From the NCBI GenBank assembly GCA_041690535.1, contig JAWLHA010000012.1:1-64000 (forward strand): a DNA stretch of 64,000 nt. The letters are read 5' to 3'. A program made the position numbers and the translations under genes. This document shows, one piece after another, positions 45,088 to 54,388 of the stretch; positions within the stretch are counted from its first letter, which is position 1; each line of letters begins with the position of its first letter. The notes under the pieces were generated by a model. The model ran no database searches. It was not told the origin of the DNA and saw only the letters and a list, made by a program, of their open reading frames with translations. Source of the DNA: JAWLHA01 sp041690535. GTDB lineage: Bacteria > Pseudomonadota > Gammaproteobacteria > Thiohalomonadales > Thiohalomonadaceae.

Positions 45088-46524
45088 TCAGTTGCCGGGC
45101 CTGCACGCAACGTTCAGTGCGTCAGTCCGCGCCGGGTCCGGGGCGCCAAACTGCTCTTCAAGCCGGCTCAGACGCTGAATGACCGCAACGGCATCCGACT
45201 CCTTCGCGCCTTTTGAGAAGGCACTCAGCAAGCCCGCTCGTTCACCCAGCAGCCAGTTGTCTATTGCATTGAGGTACCGCATTTCCGGCTGATTGACCTT
45301 GGCACGCAGGCCCGTTGTCCAGGGGCGACCGGCTTCTCGTTCGATTTCCCGGAGCGTGCGTGACAGGGCGCGTGTACTCGCCTCTGCTGAGATATGCTGC
45401 TCCGCCCAAACCCTAGGGGAAAACTCCCGGTGGTGGTCCGAGAACCAGCTCAGCGCGTCCTCGAGTTCGCGGTCGGCCACCACCTTGCCGGTGGATGCGT
45501 TGATGTGCCTGTGGTTGCCGCAGACACTCTCCTTCAGCAGCAGCACCGGGGTGCCTGCGAACATCCCCTCAGCGAGCCCCTTGTTTGACCCCTCCCTCAG
45601 TGACAGCAGTACGTTGACTTTCGATTGGTTGATCAGGACATTGAGCTGCTCCTGGCTGACGCCATCAAAGAAGTCGATGCGTGCGTGCTTCCGGGCCCAG
45701 GCCAAGGTCTCGTGTACTTCGCGCCTGGCGGTCCCATGGGTTGCGCACACCAGGGCGGCCGTGAATTCAGCGCGCCTCTGGCTCACCTTTGCGACTGCGC
45801 GGAGATAGCGGTCGACACGCTTGATTGGGTTGTAGTTGGCAACGTAGATGGAGTCGTACAACTTGGGCTCGTGGGGTAACGGATAGAAGCGGGCGGAATT
45901 GGCCCAGTCCGCGGGACCAAGGGTCACCGGCACAAGATTGGAGTGGATGTCGTGAAGGAGCGAGTAGTCATCATCGTAGGGAGAGAACACGACCACAGGT
46001 TCGGGCCTCAGTTGCGCATAGGCCAGAATGTCCGGAAGGCTGTAACCAACCCAGCTTGGTTCCAGGACGATCTGGAAATACTTGGTTAGCAGCTTTGTCT
46101 CCAGGAGCTGAAGGAACGGTGAAAATGTCTCGGTGAACTTGACGATGACGGCGCCTCGTTCAATGACACCGGTCGGCGAAATCGATGGCGTCTTCAGGAT
46201 GAGGACGCGATTCGCCAGATCCGCTGCGGCGTGTGTTGGGGGAGGGCCTAGAATGCTGACGATCTCTTGAACCCCGCTCTTAGACCCGGACAGAAGGCCC
46301 CCCAGCATCGATGTTGCAGCAGGGACGGTCCCAATGCGGCGTCCCTTGAGAATGAAATCCAGTGCACGCCGACGCATGCCAAGGATGCGAAGTAGAAAAC
46401 CGGCAAGGACAAGGGTGTAGGCGATCGGCTGTTTCAACCGGGTATATAGCCGAAAGGTGAGGTCCTGGCGAAGCGTGAAGCGGATAAGCGTGCTTCGTGA
46501 GTAGGTGGGTGGTGCGGAGTTCAT
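45088..46524 (-). CDS. Glycosyltransferase (GT4-like), exopolysaccharide locus
   Basis: 478 aa from MNSAPPTYSRST; the open frame extends upstream into MITE copy D but that part is not coding. A hydrophobic N-terminal segment (AYTLVLAGFLLRILGM) suggests membrane association. The middle and C-terminal parts carry GT-B features: PYDDDYSLLHD, YVANYNPIKRVDRYLRAVAKV, IDFFDGVSQEQLNVLINQSKV, LSLREGSNKGLAEGMFAGTPVLL. The linkage made is unknown. It is bracketed by a decayed E1 end downstream and a complete E1 copy upstream. Confidence 0.82.
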   Translation of the reverse strand: MNSAPPTYSRSTLIRFTLRQDLTFRLYTRLKQPIAYTLVLAGFLLRILGMRRRALDFILKGRRIGTVPAATSMLGGLLSGSKSGVQEIVSILGPPPTHAAADLANRVLILKTPSISPTGVIERGAVIVKFTETFSPFLQLLETKLLTKYFQIVLEPSWVGYSLPDILAYAQLRPEPVVVFSPYDDDYSLLHDIHSNLVPVTLGPADWANSARFYPLPHEPKLYDSIYVANYNPIKRVDRYLRAVAKVSQRRAEFTAALVCATHGTARREVHETLAWARKHARIDFFDGVSQEQLNVLINQSKVNVLLSLREGSNKGLAEGMFAGTPVLLLKESVCGNHRHINASTGKVVADRELEDALSWFSDHHREFSPRVWAEQHISAEASTRALSRTLREIEREAGRPWTTGLRAKVNQPEMRYLNAIDNWLLGERAGLLSAFSKGAKESDAVAVIQRLSRLEEQFGAPDPARTDALNVACRPGN

Positions 46525-46747
46525 GGTAGCCGTTCTCTCGGTTTCGCCAGAGGAAATAGGTGACAACGCGGGTGTCGATTGCAGGCGCGGTTCCTCATGT
46601 ACTCCGCTGCCCTCGGGTTTGCGGGGGGCCGTCTGCCGGTGTTGCGACGAACTCCCTAACAGTCGGCACTTGCCAGCAACAGGCGTCAAGACCGGGACAT
46701 GCCCTAACACAGTCGTGTGCGCGCATGATGTTGCCATGGTGTCTTGC

Positions 46748-47010
46748 CAGGGTGAACGCATACTAACGTCACGGCCGTGCTGTGAGCGGCGTAAGTCCTT
46801 GCAGGTCCGCTGTGAATACGACCGACATGGATGTCGGGAGTGAAGATTATGCAGGAGCAATCATCTTCCATCCATGTTACGCTCGACGGCCGCAGCCGCT
46901 CCGGGCATCCTGCCGTCCCGCGGCATAAGTGCGTCCTTGCACCAATCCATGCGGCCGACGACCTGCTTTCAAGGACTTACGTCGCTCTCGGTAAGTATGC
47001 GTTCACCTTG
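46748..47010. mobile_element. MITE-like element E1, copy D (263 bp) with 10-bp target duplication
   Basis: The ends are cagggtgaacgcatactaac and the near complement of gtatgcgttcaccttg. The flanks 46738-46747 and 47011-47020 are the identical 10-mer ggtgtcttgc, a perfect target-site duplication. Orientation is opposite to copy C, and the centre is shared with it. One inner arm has lost about four bases. No protein is encoded. Confidence 0.95.
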
Positions 47011-47020
47011 GGTGTCTTGC

Positions 47021-47331
47021 GACCAAACGAGCGGCCCACTCACGAGTGGGCAGGCACGGGGCGAGCAGGTGCGCCGCAATCAGATGATAGTCAATAGGTT
47101 GGGAGCTGCATGGAAGATCTCGATCCCGGGGTGGTTACCGGATTGGAGCGCATGAGGCGAGTCGTTCCGCCGGGGGGCATGCGCTGCCTGCCCGGGGCTG
47201 TTGTCGAACATGCTGCGGGAGCGAATCGGAGGGCGAGTGCGGCCGCAGTCCGGGGTTGCAAATCGGGGCAAGGGGGCGTAGGTCGGGTGCACGTCCGTGT
47301 GCATCGTGTCCGGTGTTGCTTCGGCGTTGTA
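47021..47331. other. Intergenic region after MITE copy D
   Basis: About 310 bp of GC-rich sequence between the MITE and the stop of the beta-helix gene. No gene, strong hairpin or repeat is supported. Confidence 0.4.
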
Positions 47332-48804
47332 CTACTGTACTTCGATCAACTCGGGGGGCAGGGGCCGTACAAAGTCGACGTGATGACCATGGGTTCCCCG
47401 GTATTCGGCATACGCCGCCGTGAGCATTCCCTCCGTGTCGACGATTCCTGCGCTTGGCCGCCCGGCCAGGTTGTCCTCGCGGACCAGCTTCGAGCCACTG
47501 TATCCGTCCCACGAAGAGATATGCTGAGGCCAGCTGGCATCCTCATTGACAATGACGTTGTTCTTGAAGCGGACGGGTCCGGGGGAGCTTCCCAGTTCAT
47601 CCACTGTCACCGCTTTGCTCTGCCCTCCGATGAAGGTATTCCGATAGAAGTAGTGCTCGCCGTATCCGGCAGGACCGGCCCCTACCCGTACCGGACGCCC
47701 GCTGGAAGGTGACTTAATGAGGTTGAAGGAAATGTCATAATTCCCGCCACCGTCCTGGTTGTACGTCCAGATGACACCCTGGTTCGAGCGGACGTCGTCT
47801 ACAGCCGTATTGCCACGGATGGACCAGTAGTAACTCCCATCCTTGAGCCCGATGCCAATCTGCGAGCCGATGTTCTTGAGTGTGTTCCCTTCGACAACGA
47901 CCTTGTTTCGTTTGTAGCTGCACACCAGTCCATACCCATTGCTGGTGTCCTCGGCGACATTGTCCAAAATGGCGATGTAGTTGGAACCGCTGGTGGAGCG
48001 GAGCGAAATTGGCGCCTGGTTTTTGCTGTCGGGGCTGTAGAGGTGACGGTAGAAGTGGTTCTTGTACCACATGCCGCGGCTGGCGGGCCCTGCGACCAGG
48101 AAACCGTAGGATGCGTTTCCGCCGCTCATGTTCTGGAACTTGAACCCGGAAAACCAGGCATCGTTGCCCTTATCGAGACGAATGTAGGCTTTCGTCATGT
48201 CGACGACCGGCTGCTCACCCGGGTACGCCAACCACACGACCGGTTCGGTCGAACGCAGGTTCAGGCCACCCACATCCCAGTTCGCCACATAGGTGTAATA
48301 GGTCCCTTTGCGAAAGTAGACAAAGGTGTTTGCAGGCGCCCGCCCATAGAAGTCGGAAATGGTGCGCCATGGATTGGTGATTGTCCCGGTACCGCCGTTG
48401 GCCGCCGACTTGCCGTTGTTGGCATCGATGAAGGCAAAGCCGTCCTGAGTTACTGTTATGGTCCACGAGACCGTGTCGACGGTTCCTTGGCTGTCCGTGA
48501 CCCTCAGGGACACGGAATGGGGCGAGTTGGTCGTCGTGGGCTTGGGCCAGACGATCTCGCCGGTGCGTGCATCAATGGACATCCCGGTCGGGGCCTGGGT
48601 CAATTGGTAGGTAAAGGGGTATACCCCGCCAAACACGGCCGGGCGGACGTTGTACTCAAGTCCGGGATAGGCTCTATAGAAACGATTGTCTGTATTGAGG
48701 TTCGGCTGTGGCTGAGTGATTTCCAGCGGGTACGGGGCGGCAATGGTCACCGTCCCGAACGCCAGAAATGCGATGGCAAGTAAGTATCTGATTCGATTCA
48801 GCAT
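47332..48804 (-). CDS. Secreted protein with Ig-like (He_PIG) and parallel beta-helix domains
   Basis: 490 aa. A signal peptide (LLAIAFLAFGTVTIA) is followed by a putative Ig domain (about 25-115, YPFTYQLTQAPTGMSIDARTG, a He_PIG pattern). A right-handed parallel beta-helix region (about 120-480) carries repeated strands such as NYIAILDNVAED, KVVVEGNTLKNIG and YWSIRGNTAVDD. Such proteins act as polysaccharide lyases, epimerases or binding proteins; no catalytic set can be assigned here. In this locus a role in modifying or trimming the exported polysaccharide is likely. Confidence 0.85.
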   Translation of the reverse strand: MLNRIRYLLAIAFLAFGTVTIAAPYPLEITQPQPNLNTDNRFYRAYPGLEYNVRPAVFGGVYPFTYQLTQAPTGMSIDARTGEIVWPKPTTTNSPHSVSLRVTDSQGTVDTVSWTITVTQDGFAFIDANNGKSAANGGTGTITNPWRTISDFYGRAPANTFVYFRKGTYYTYVANWDVGGLNLRSTEPVVWLAYPGEQPVVDMTKAYIRLDKGNDAWFSGFKFQNMSGGNASYGFLVAGPASRGMWYKNHFYRHLYSPDSKNQAPISLRSTSGSNYIAILDNVAEDTSNGYGLVCSYKRNKVVVEGNTLKNIGSQIGIGLKDGSYYWSIRGNTAVDDVRSNQGVIWTYNQDGGGNYDISFNLIKSPSSGRPVRVGAGPAGYGEHYFYRNTFIGGQSKAVTVDELGSSPGPVRFKNNVIVNEDASWPQHISSWDGYSGSKLVREDNLAGRPSAGIVDTEGMLTAAYAEYRGTHGHHVDFVRPLPPELIEVQ

Positions 48805-49337
48805 GGTTTTGGCTACCTTACACGCAGCAGACGGTCACAACTTCCTTAGATCGTGATCGAGTCCGTTTGTTCCGCCCCGGCTTTATGGGAATGTCGCACA
48901 ATATCCCTTACGCTTGTGCTTGGAATGACGTCTCACAATACAGCGCGTGTAGGGTAGCCCACTTCGTTCGTGGTAACTGCAGACGGGTTCGAGCCGGAGG
49001 CGGTACGGGATCACATTACGAACATCCTGCGACGCATGCGGAGAATAGTTGGTGTTTCCCAGTACGGATGGGCGGCGCGCCCGATGGCATGGAATAACTT
49101 GGCTCGGATGCTTTACAAGAGGAGTTTGCCATCCCCCGTCGGGGTGGATATATCGACGTTACGTGAATTTTAGTCGCAATGGTCGATAATGACAGTGGGG
49201 TGAAGCAGCGTCTTTATCCTCATACTGGTCAATTGAACTCGGACGATGCGCCAACCGCGGCGAGCCACAACTTCGGCCCAGCGCACTCCAGCACAATCCC
49301 CAGGCACTCATGATTCTTGACGAAAAAGGTAATGGAT
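48805..49337. other. Divergent intergenic region, 533 bp
   Basis: It separates the beta-helix gene (-) from the sulfotransferase gene (+). A 67-codon plus-strand frame at 48970-49173 is present, but nothing in it is recognisable and it has no good ribosome site. No repeat or clear promoter was found. Confidence 0.4.
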
Positions 49338-50237
49338 ATGGCGAAAAGGAAGCCGCTTCTGGCGTTTTTCGGTCACCACAAATGCGCAACCACATGGCTT
49401 GGTGAGATCTGTATTGACGTGTGCGGAGAACTGGGGTTGCGTACCCAGACGCTTTACGATGAGAAGATGTTTGACGGGAATCTTCAGAATCATGTGAGCA
49501 GGAGGAAGTTGGACTTCATTGCCTACACCAATGCAGACTACAGGTATGTCGGCGGCCTTTCGGACTACAAGGCGTTCCACGTCGTGCGGGATCCGAGAGA
49601 CTTGATTGTCTCCGCGTATTTCTCCCATCTTAACAGCCATCCGACGCATGCCTGGCCTGCGCTGGTGGACCATCGGGAGCAGCTACGGCGGTGTTCCCTC
49701 GAGGAGGGGCTGCTGCTCGAGATGGAGTTCAATCAGAAGCACCTGGATGAGATGCGCAGCTGGCCCAGTGCCGTTGGTGAGAATGTATTGACCTGTAAGA
49801 TGGAGCAGCTCACTTCCGACCCGTACCGTCTGGTAGTTGACGTGTTCAGTTTCCTTGGGATTGTCGATCGGGAAGAGTATGCCCCGATGAAGCGAGTGGG
49901 GTATTTGGCATCAAGGACGGCGCGAAAGATCGGTCGATACGCGGGGGTCCGGCTGCCCGGCATTGAACGGCTCCCGGTCGAGCGACTGCTGGGTATCGTT
50001 TGGGAACATCGGTTTGAAAAGATGTCAGGCGGAAGGAAGCCCGGGCAGGAAGACCCGCAGAGCCACTACCGAAAAGGGATCGCCGGCGACTGGAAGAACT
50101 ATTTCAAGGAGGAGCACGTGAGGGAGTTCAAGAGGCGGTATAACGATCTCCTGCTTCAGTACGAGTACGAACAGACCCCGGAATGGGGAGAAACGCCCCA
50201 GCAGGTGGGGCTTATCGCGCCCAAGAAGAGGGCATGA
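49338..50237 (+). CDS. Sulfotransferase
   Basis: 299 aa; the ATG of MAKRKPLLAFFGHHK is preferred as AAGG lies 7 bp upstream, though a TTG and another ATG lie just before it. The PAPS 5'-phosphosulfate loop is FFGHHKCATTWLGEI, and the 3'-phosphate motif is VVRDPRDLIVSAYFSH. Both point to a PAPS-dependent sulfotransferase. Within this locus the acceptor is probably the exopolysaccharide or its lipid-linked unit, giving a sulfated polymer. It is cytosolic, with no signal or membrane helix. Confidence 0.9.
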   Translation: MAKRKPLLAFFGHHKCATTWLGEICIDVCGELGLRTQTLYDEKMFDGNLQNHVSRRKLDFIAYTNADYRYVGGLSDYKAFHVVRDPRDLIVSAYFSHLNSHPTHAWPALVDHREQLRRCSLEEGLLLEMEFNQKHLDEMRSWPSAVGENVLTCKMEQLTSDPYRLVVDVFSFLGIVDREEYAPMKRVGYLASRTARKIGRYAGVRLPGIERLPVERLLGIVWEHRFEKMSGGRKPGQEDPQSHYRKGIAGDWKNYFKEEHVREFKRRYNDLLLQYEYEQTPEWGETPQQVGLIAPKKRA

Positions 50238-50457
50238 CCTCAACCACGATACGCGCGGTCAGTGGACTTCATCTGTTTGCTTCCAATGCGCCAATGGTCC
50301 AGGACTCGCGGAGGGGACCGCCAACAAGGGCACCGTCTGTGCGCGGTGCCGTGGGCGAGCGCTACGGCCGTTCCCCGCCTCACGACTTTCCGGTCCGTAC
50401 CGCCGACCGTCTCTTTTCGGATTCCTGATCTATTGGGTGTCTCTGGTTTCGGCGCAG

Positions 50458-51816
50458 TCATTCGGACCGCACAGGCCCCGTCGGCTTGGTGTTGCGCAAC
50501 CCGGGGAGGACCGCCGGGCGAACTCCGTAGTGCGTCGGCGGGTGGACGACCCGGTAAAGTGCCAGTGAAAACCCGAGCAGGTACCAAAAGTGAGGATAGT
50601 AGAGCACTGAAATAAAGGCGCCGGTGGTAAGAAATCCAATGAAGGCTGCGAGAGTTGCCTTGGCCAGCAGAACCACATCGGAATCCTCGCGAGGGTCGGT
50701 TTTTCCCTTTCTCACGGTGCCGACAATCGAGCGGAGCTTTCGCCACGCGATGGCGAGCATGGCGATGTACAGCGCAATGCCGACCAGGCCAAGTTCGGGG
50801 ATCAGAGTGAAATAGAGGGAGTGTGAGGCCCTTCCGCCGTGCAAGCGCATGCGGTTGGGGTCATACTCCGAACTCTGGAGTTCATACTCCATGACGCGCC
50901 AGGGATAATTGCCCGCCCCGACACCGAGCACCGGATTGTCGAGGAACATCTCAAAGCCCCTGCGCCAGGAGTAGAGGCGCTCGTTTCGGGTTTCGTCATT
51001 TGCATCCTGGATTGACTCGACCTCTCCAACGAACTCCGGGGGGGCGGCCAACACCAGCACGAATCCAAGCAGTGCTACGATAATGAAGTCACGGTTGCGC
51101 CGGTTGGACAGCCATAAGATAGCGAAGACGACCGACATCAGGCCCAGAAATCCGCCCCGCGAGAGCGTTGACGCGACCGCTACCGCCAGAAATCCCGCGG
51201 ATGCAAACAGCAGGAATCGCTTGGACTTGCCGAATGATGCTGATTGGCTGAGAAAATAGGCGTAGGGGATGGCAATGTTGAGCGCGAGCGCAAGATCGTT
51301 GGCATCCCCGAGAAATGAGCCGGGCCCGTATCCATTCCGGACCAGTCCGTGGGCTGCTGCAGCCACATGGAACAGCAGCCAGAACTGAAAGAACGTCATG
51401 AGGCGTCTCTCGGAGTCGAGGAAGGCAACCGTGGGAAGCAGTCCGGCGACCAGCATTATCAGCAGGTCCGTGGCATGGACATAGGGCCAGTAGCGATTGG
51501 CGCCATAGAGCACGCCAAGGGCCATCAGGAAGAGGAATCCAATGTATAGCTTCACGATGGGCTCTCGGAGAATGCTCTTGTCACCACGGGACAGCCAAGC
51601 AAGAAACACCAGGCCTGATGCCAGGAGTCCGGGGCGGAGCAATTTCAGCACCGGTAGGTACTCGTGGGGGCGCAGGTATTCCACGAGGTAGTACAGGATG
51701 ACCAGCGCAAAGCCGATGCCGGCTGAGCCCGGGGTTACGCTTGAGGTTGCGGTGCGCCCCTTGCCCTTGCCGGTGTGCGTGGAACCGGAACCGAGTTTGG
51801 ATGTGTCGGGGATCAC
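50458..51816 (-). CDS. O-antigen ligase/polymerase family membrane protein
   Basis: 452 aa with a GTG start 2 bp after the stop of the upstream glycosyltransferase. About 11-12 transmembrane helices are visible. The large periplasmic loop of the Wzy_C family contains RRGFEMFLDNPVLGVGAGN and HGGRASHSLYFTLIPELG, with Arg and His residues typical of this family. It should polymerise or ligate lipid-linked oligosaccharides in the periplasm. Which of the two it does cannot be told from sequence. Confidence 0.88.
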   Translation of the reverse strand: MIPDTSKLGSGSTHTGKGKGRTATSSVTPGSAGIGFALVILYYLVEYLRPHEYLPVLKLLRPGLLASGLVFLAWLSRGDKSILREPIVKLYIGFLFLMALGVLYGANRYWPYVHATDLLIMLVAGLLPTVAFLDSERRLMTFFQFWLLFHVAAAAHGLVRNGYGPGSFLGDANDLALALNIAIPYAYFLSQSASFGKSKRFLLFASAGFLAVAVASTLSRGGFLGLMSVVFAILWLSNRRNRDFIIVALLGFVLVLAAPPEFVGEVESIQDANDETRNERLYSWRRGFEMFLDNPVLGVGAGNYPWRVMEYELQSSEYDPNRMRLHGGRASHSLYFTLIPELGLVGIALYIAMLAIAWRKLRSIVGTVRKGKTDPREDSDVVLLAKATLAAFIGFLTTGAFISVLYYPHFWYLLGFSLALYRVVHPPTHYGVRPAVLPGLRNTKPTGPVRSE

Positions 51817-51818
51817 GT

Positions 51819-52967
51819 TCAGCTTGCCTCGGCGCCTTCCCTCACTGCGGTGCCGGCGTTCACCCCAAACCCTCTCTGCCGGTACAAGGCAAGGTACGCG
51901 GAAATCATGGCGTCGATGCCGTATGTCTCGCTCACGGATTCGCGGGCCCGCCGGGCGAGTCGGGCGCCCTCTTCGGGGTCCGTCAGTACCGATGAGAGGG
52001 TCGCTGCAAGGGCGGCGTGGTCCCGTACCGGAAAAAGACGGCCGTTCAGCCCATCGGTGATCACCTCAGGGATCCCTCCCACATTCGAGCCTACGACGGG
52101 TCGACGACACGCCATTGCTTCGAGAAGCGATAGAGGGTGTCCCTCGGAGAGTGAGGGAAGGACGAACACGTCACATGCGCAAAGGAGCGCATGCACATCC
52201 TCCCTGAAGCCGAGGAACTGCACGATGTGGGCGACGCCGAGCTTGTCGGCGAGTGCTCTCAAGTTCTTCTCCTCGCGCCCTCGTCCCGCGATGAAGATAC
52301 GGAAATCTGGGTGTCGTTCCGCCAGGAGGGCTGCGGCGCGGATCAAGACCTCATGACCCTTCACGTGGTAGAGATTTCCGACCGCACCGGCTACCGTGTG
52401 CGCGGGGCCATATCCAAGTTGGCGCCGCGACTGCGTCCGCAGGTCGGGATCGAACTCGTATTGCCGAAGGTCAATACCGTTTGGAATGACGGTCAGGCGC
52501 CGCTTCGGGATCCCGACGCGAGACACAAGGAAGTCAGCCAAGTCCCGAGAGACCGGCACCATGGTGGAGTTTCGCGCGGCAAAACGATAGGCTAGCCGGC
52601 GGCGCAGTCGATCCGCATAGTAACTGCGACCGTGAACGGTGGTAATCGCAGGGATCGCCGTGAACTTGCTCAGGACGGCGGCATAAAAGTTCATCGCGAA
52701 CTCATGGGCGTGCAGGAGTTGCGCATTGCGCTCGAGCACAATGGCTCTCAACTGGCGGATCCAACCCACATCGAACCATCCGGATTGGGGCAAAATCAGG
52801 ACCTCGGCTCCGGCGCCGACCAACTGAGGGTGTAACCATCCATCCTTCAGCAGCACGACGGTTGAGCGGATTCCCCTCTCTCCAAGGCCGCCTACCATGT
52901 TGATGAGCATGCGCTCTGCGCCGCCCGGCCCGGCGGTCTCGATGAGGTGAAGAATGTGTTGGTCCAT
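51819..52967 (-). CDS. Glycosyltransferase family 4
   Basis: 382 aa. N-terminal ILHLIETAGPGGAERMLINMV is the classic GT4 opening. The C-terminal lobe has VAGAVGNLYHVKGHEVLIRA, HIVQFLGFREDVHALLCACDVFVLPS and EGHPLSLLEAMACRRPVVGSNVGGIPEV, the EX7E nucleotide-sugar site. It shares a transcription unit with the ligase/polymerase gene (2-bp gap). A sugar added just before polymerisation or export is a reasonable guess. Confidence 0.94.
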   Translation of the reverse strand: MDQHILHLIETAGPGGAERMLINMVGGLGERGIRSTVVLLKDGWLHPQLVGAGAEVLILPQSGWFDVGWIRQLRAIVLERNAQLLHAHEFAMNFYAAVLSKFTAIPAITTVHGRSYYADRLRRRLAYRFAARNSTMVPVSRDLADFLVSRVGIPKRRLTVIPNGIDLRQYEFDPDLRTQSRRQLGYGPAHTVAGAVGNLYHVKGHEVLIRAAALLAERHPDFRIFIAGRGREEKNLRALADKLGVAHIVQFLGFREDVHALLCACDVFVLPSLSEGHPLSLLEAMACRRPVVGSNVGGIPEVITDGLNGRLFPVRDHAALAATLSSVLTDPEEGARLARRARESVSETYGIDAMISAYLALYRQRGFGVNAGTAVREGAEAS

Positions 52968-53266
52968 GTCCTGTACGGTCCTTGTCCATTCGGGCTTGCG
53001 CCCCGGGGTGGTCAGCGGCCGGCGAAAAGGTGTTCCTGGTGCAGGTGTGGGTTCAGACCAGGGGGAACCGGGTGCCGAGGCGTCCCGAGCACCGCATTTG
53101 ATGCCTTACATCAAGGCAGTCGACGCGAGACGATACATGCGGTTCCTGCTCGCTTCGTGGAGTATGCGGGGCATGCTCATGGTGTTTCGCCTTAGCCGGA
53201 ACGATGCGCGTTCGTGTAAAACTCTAGCATGGGCACGGCGCATTGCCCGGTGAGCGGCGAGTCGCT
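52968..53266. other. Intergenic region between two minus-strand genes
   Basis: 299 bp that should carry the promoter for the glycosyltransferase-ligase pair. No gene, repeat or clear promoter was seen. Confidence 0.35.
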
Positions 53267-54244
53267 TCAGGAGGCAAAGGCACAGGTGGCCAGGCCGGTT
53301 TTTGCGTTGGCAACTTCTGATGCCGTAACCGAGCAGAATTCGTGATGGGTTCGGAGATGACTGAACAGAGCGCGAAGGTTTGAGTAGAAGTCGTCAAGTT
53401 CCGACTGGTCTTTTACAAAAGGTGTTAACCCTGGAACGAGGGTCGGTGAGTGAAAGAAGAGGTTCAGGTAGGGATAGTGCAGTGCCATCATCACCTCTGA
53501 AAGTGCAATCATCTGCTTGGCATTGGAGAGCTCCGGGCTAAGTACAACCTTGTTCATCACCCCAAGGGCATCGAGTATTCCGACCAAGCGTAGCCATTTT
53601 AGCGGCTTGGTGCGTACGAGCCGTTCGATCCCTGTCATCAGCGAGAAGTTCTTCTGCAAATAGCCGACGGTTGCCGGAAGCTCGACCAGGGCGGCACGTT
53701 TGTCGCCCTCCTCGAACACGATGGAAGAGGGTTCCGGGCCCACCCGTGAGTAGTCGGGACCGTGATAGGCGCTCCAGTCGGTGAAGGCGGTGAAGGAGGT
53801 GTCGACCTTGTAGCCCAGCCTGGCCAGCGCGCGGCCCACGTGAGGTCCGTAGCCCCAGCGTCCGCTTCTAAACGAAGTTGGAGCCGTTCCGAATACATTC
53901 GTGATGGTGCTGTGCAGCGTTGCGAGTTTCTGTTCCACGACCTCCTGGGGCAGGTTGCACAGCATGCTATTGCGCATCTCCCGGGTTTCGCTGAATGGGG
54001 GGGTGTTCCATGGATGGCAATGCATGCCGATCTCGCAAAGGTGACGTCTGGCATAGGGCTGCAGGGCTTCGACCAGCGGGGTGCTGTGTGCCATTGGGTA
54101 GGTGATCAAATAGGTGGGGCGGATCGAAAACTCTTCAAACAGCTCCTGCAGGCGCGGTATCTCGTGCGCATTCCGCGTTTGCGGTTCAGGCGCGAACGGG
54201 TGCCAGTTGTCCTCTTCCGTATCGATTGTGACGACCAGTTCCAT
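53267..54244 (-). CDS. Polysaccharide deacetylase-like protein (WalW-type)
   Basis: 325 aa from MELVVTIDTEEDN, behind a GAGGAA site. The catalytic barrel begins with VVTIDTEEDNWH (Asp base and metal Asp/Glu), with the metal His residues in EIGMHCHPWNTPP and the conserved FRSGRWGYG. This matches the WalW-like branch of the deacetylase superfamily. It has no signal peptide, so it likely acts on a cytoplasmic lipid-linked intermediate. It differs in all motifs from the NodB-type deacetylase at 42.4-43.5 kb, so the two are not duplicates. Confidence 0.85.
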   Translation of the reverse strand: MELVVTIDTEEDNWHPFAPEPQTRNAHEIPRLQELFEEFSIRPTYLITYPMAHSTPLVEALQPYARRHLCEIGMHCHPWNTPPFSETREMRNSMLCNLPQEVVEQKLATLHSTITNVFGTAPTSFRSGRWGYGPHVGRALARLGYKVDTSFTAFTDWSAYHGPDYSRVGPEPSSIVFEEGDKRAALVELPATVGYLQKNFSLMTGIERLVRTKPLKWLRLVGILDALGVMNKVVLSPELSNAKQMIALSEVMMALHYPYLNLFFHSPTLVPGLTPFVKDQSELDDFYSNLRALFSHLRTHHEFCSVTASEVANAKTGLATCAFAS

Positions 54245-54388
54245 AACGTTCCTCACTGCTCTGGCGTATCTCACCACGTTGGGCGCACATGCCCGGCTCC
54301 ATATACTGTCGGTAAAGAATCGCATGGCGTCAAATCACGTTGCCAAGGCTGAAATGCGCGCCTGTTCTCACTGAGAAGGGGCGCGGCT

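Noticed and set aside
46525..46860. N-terminal extension of the glycosyltransferase at 45088-46524 into MITE copy D
   Set aside because: The extension has no homology-like features and enters a mobile element; MNSAPPTYS is a sensible start.
48970..49173. 67-codon + strand frame between the beta-helix and sulfotransferase genes
   Set aside because: It reads somewhat like protein but has no recognised motif, no clear ribosome site and no neighbour support; could be a gene remnant.
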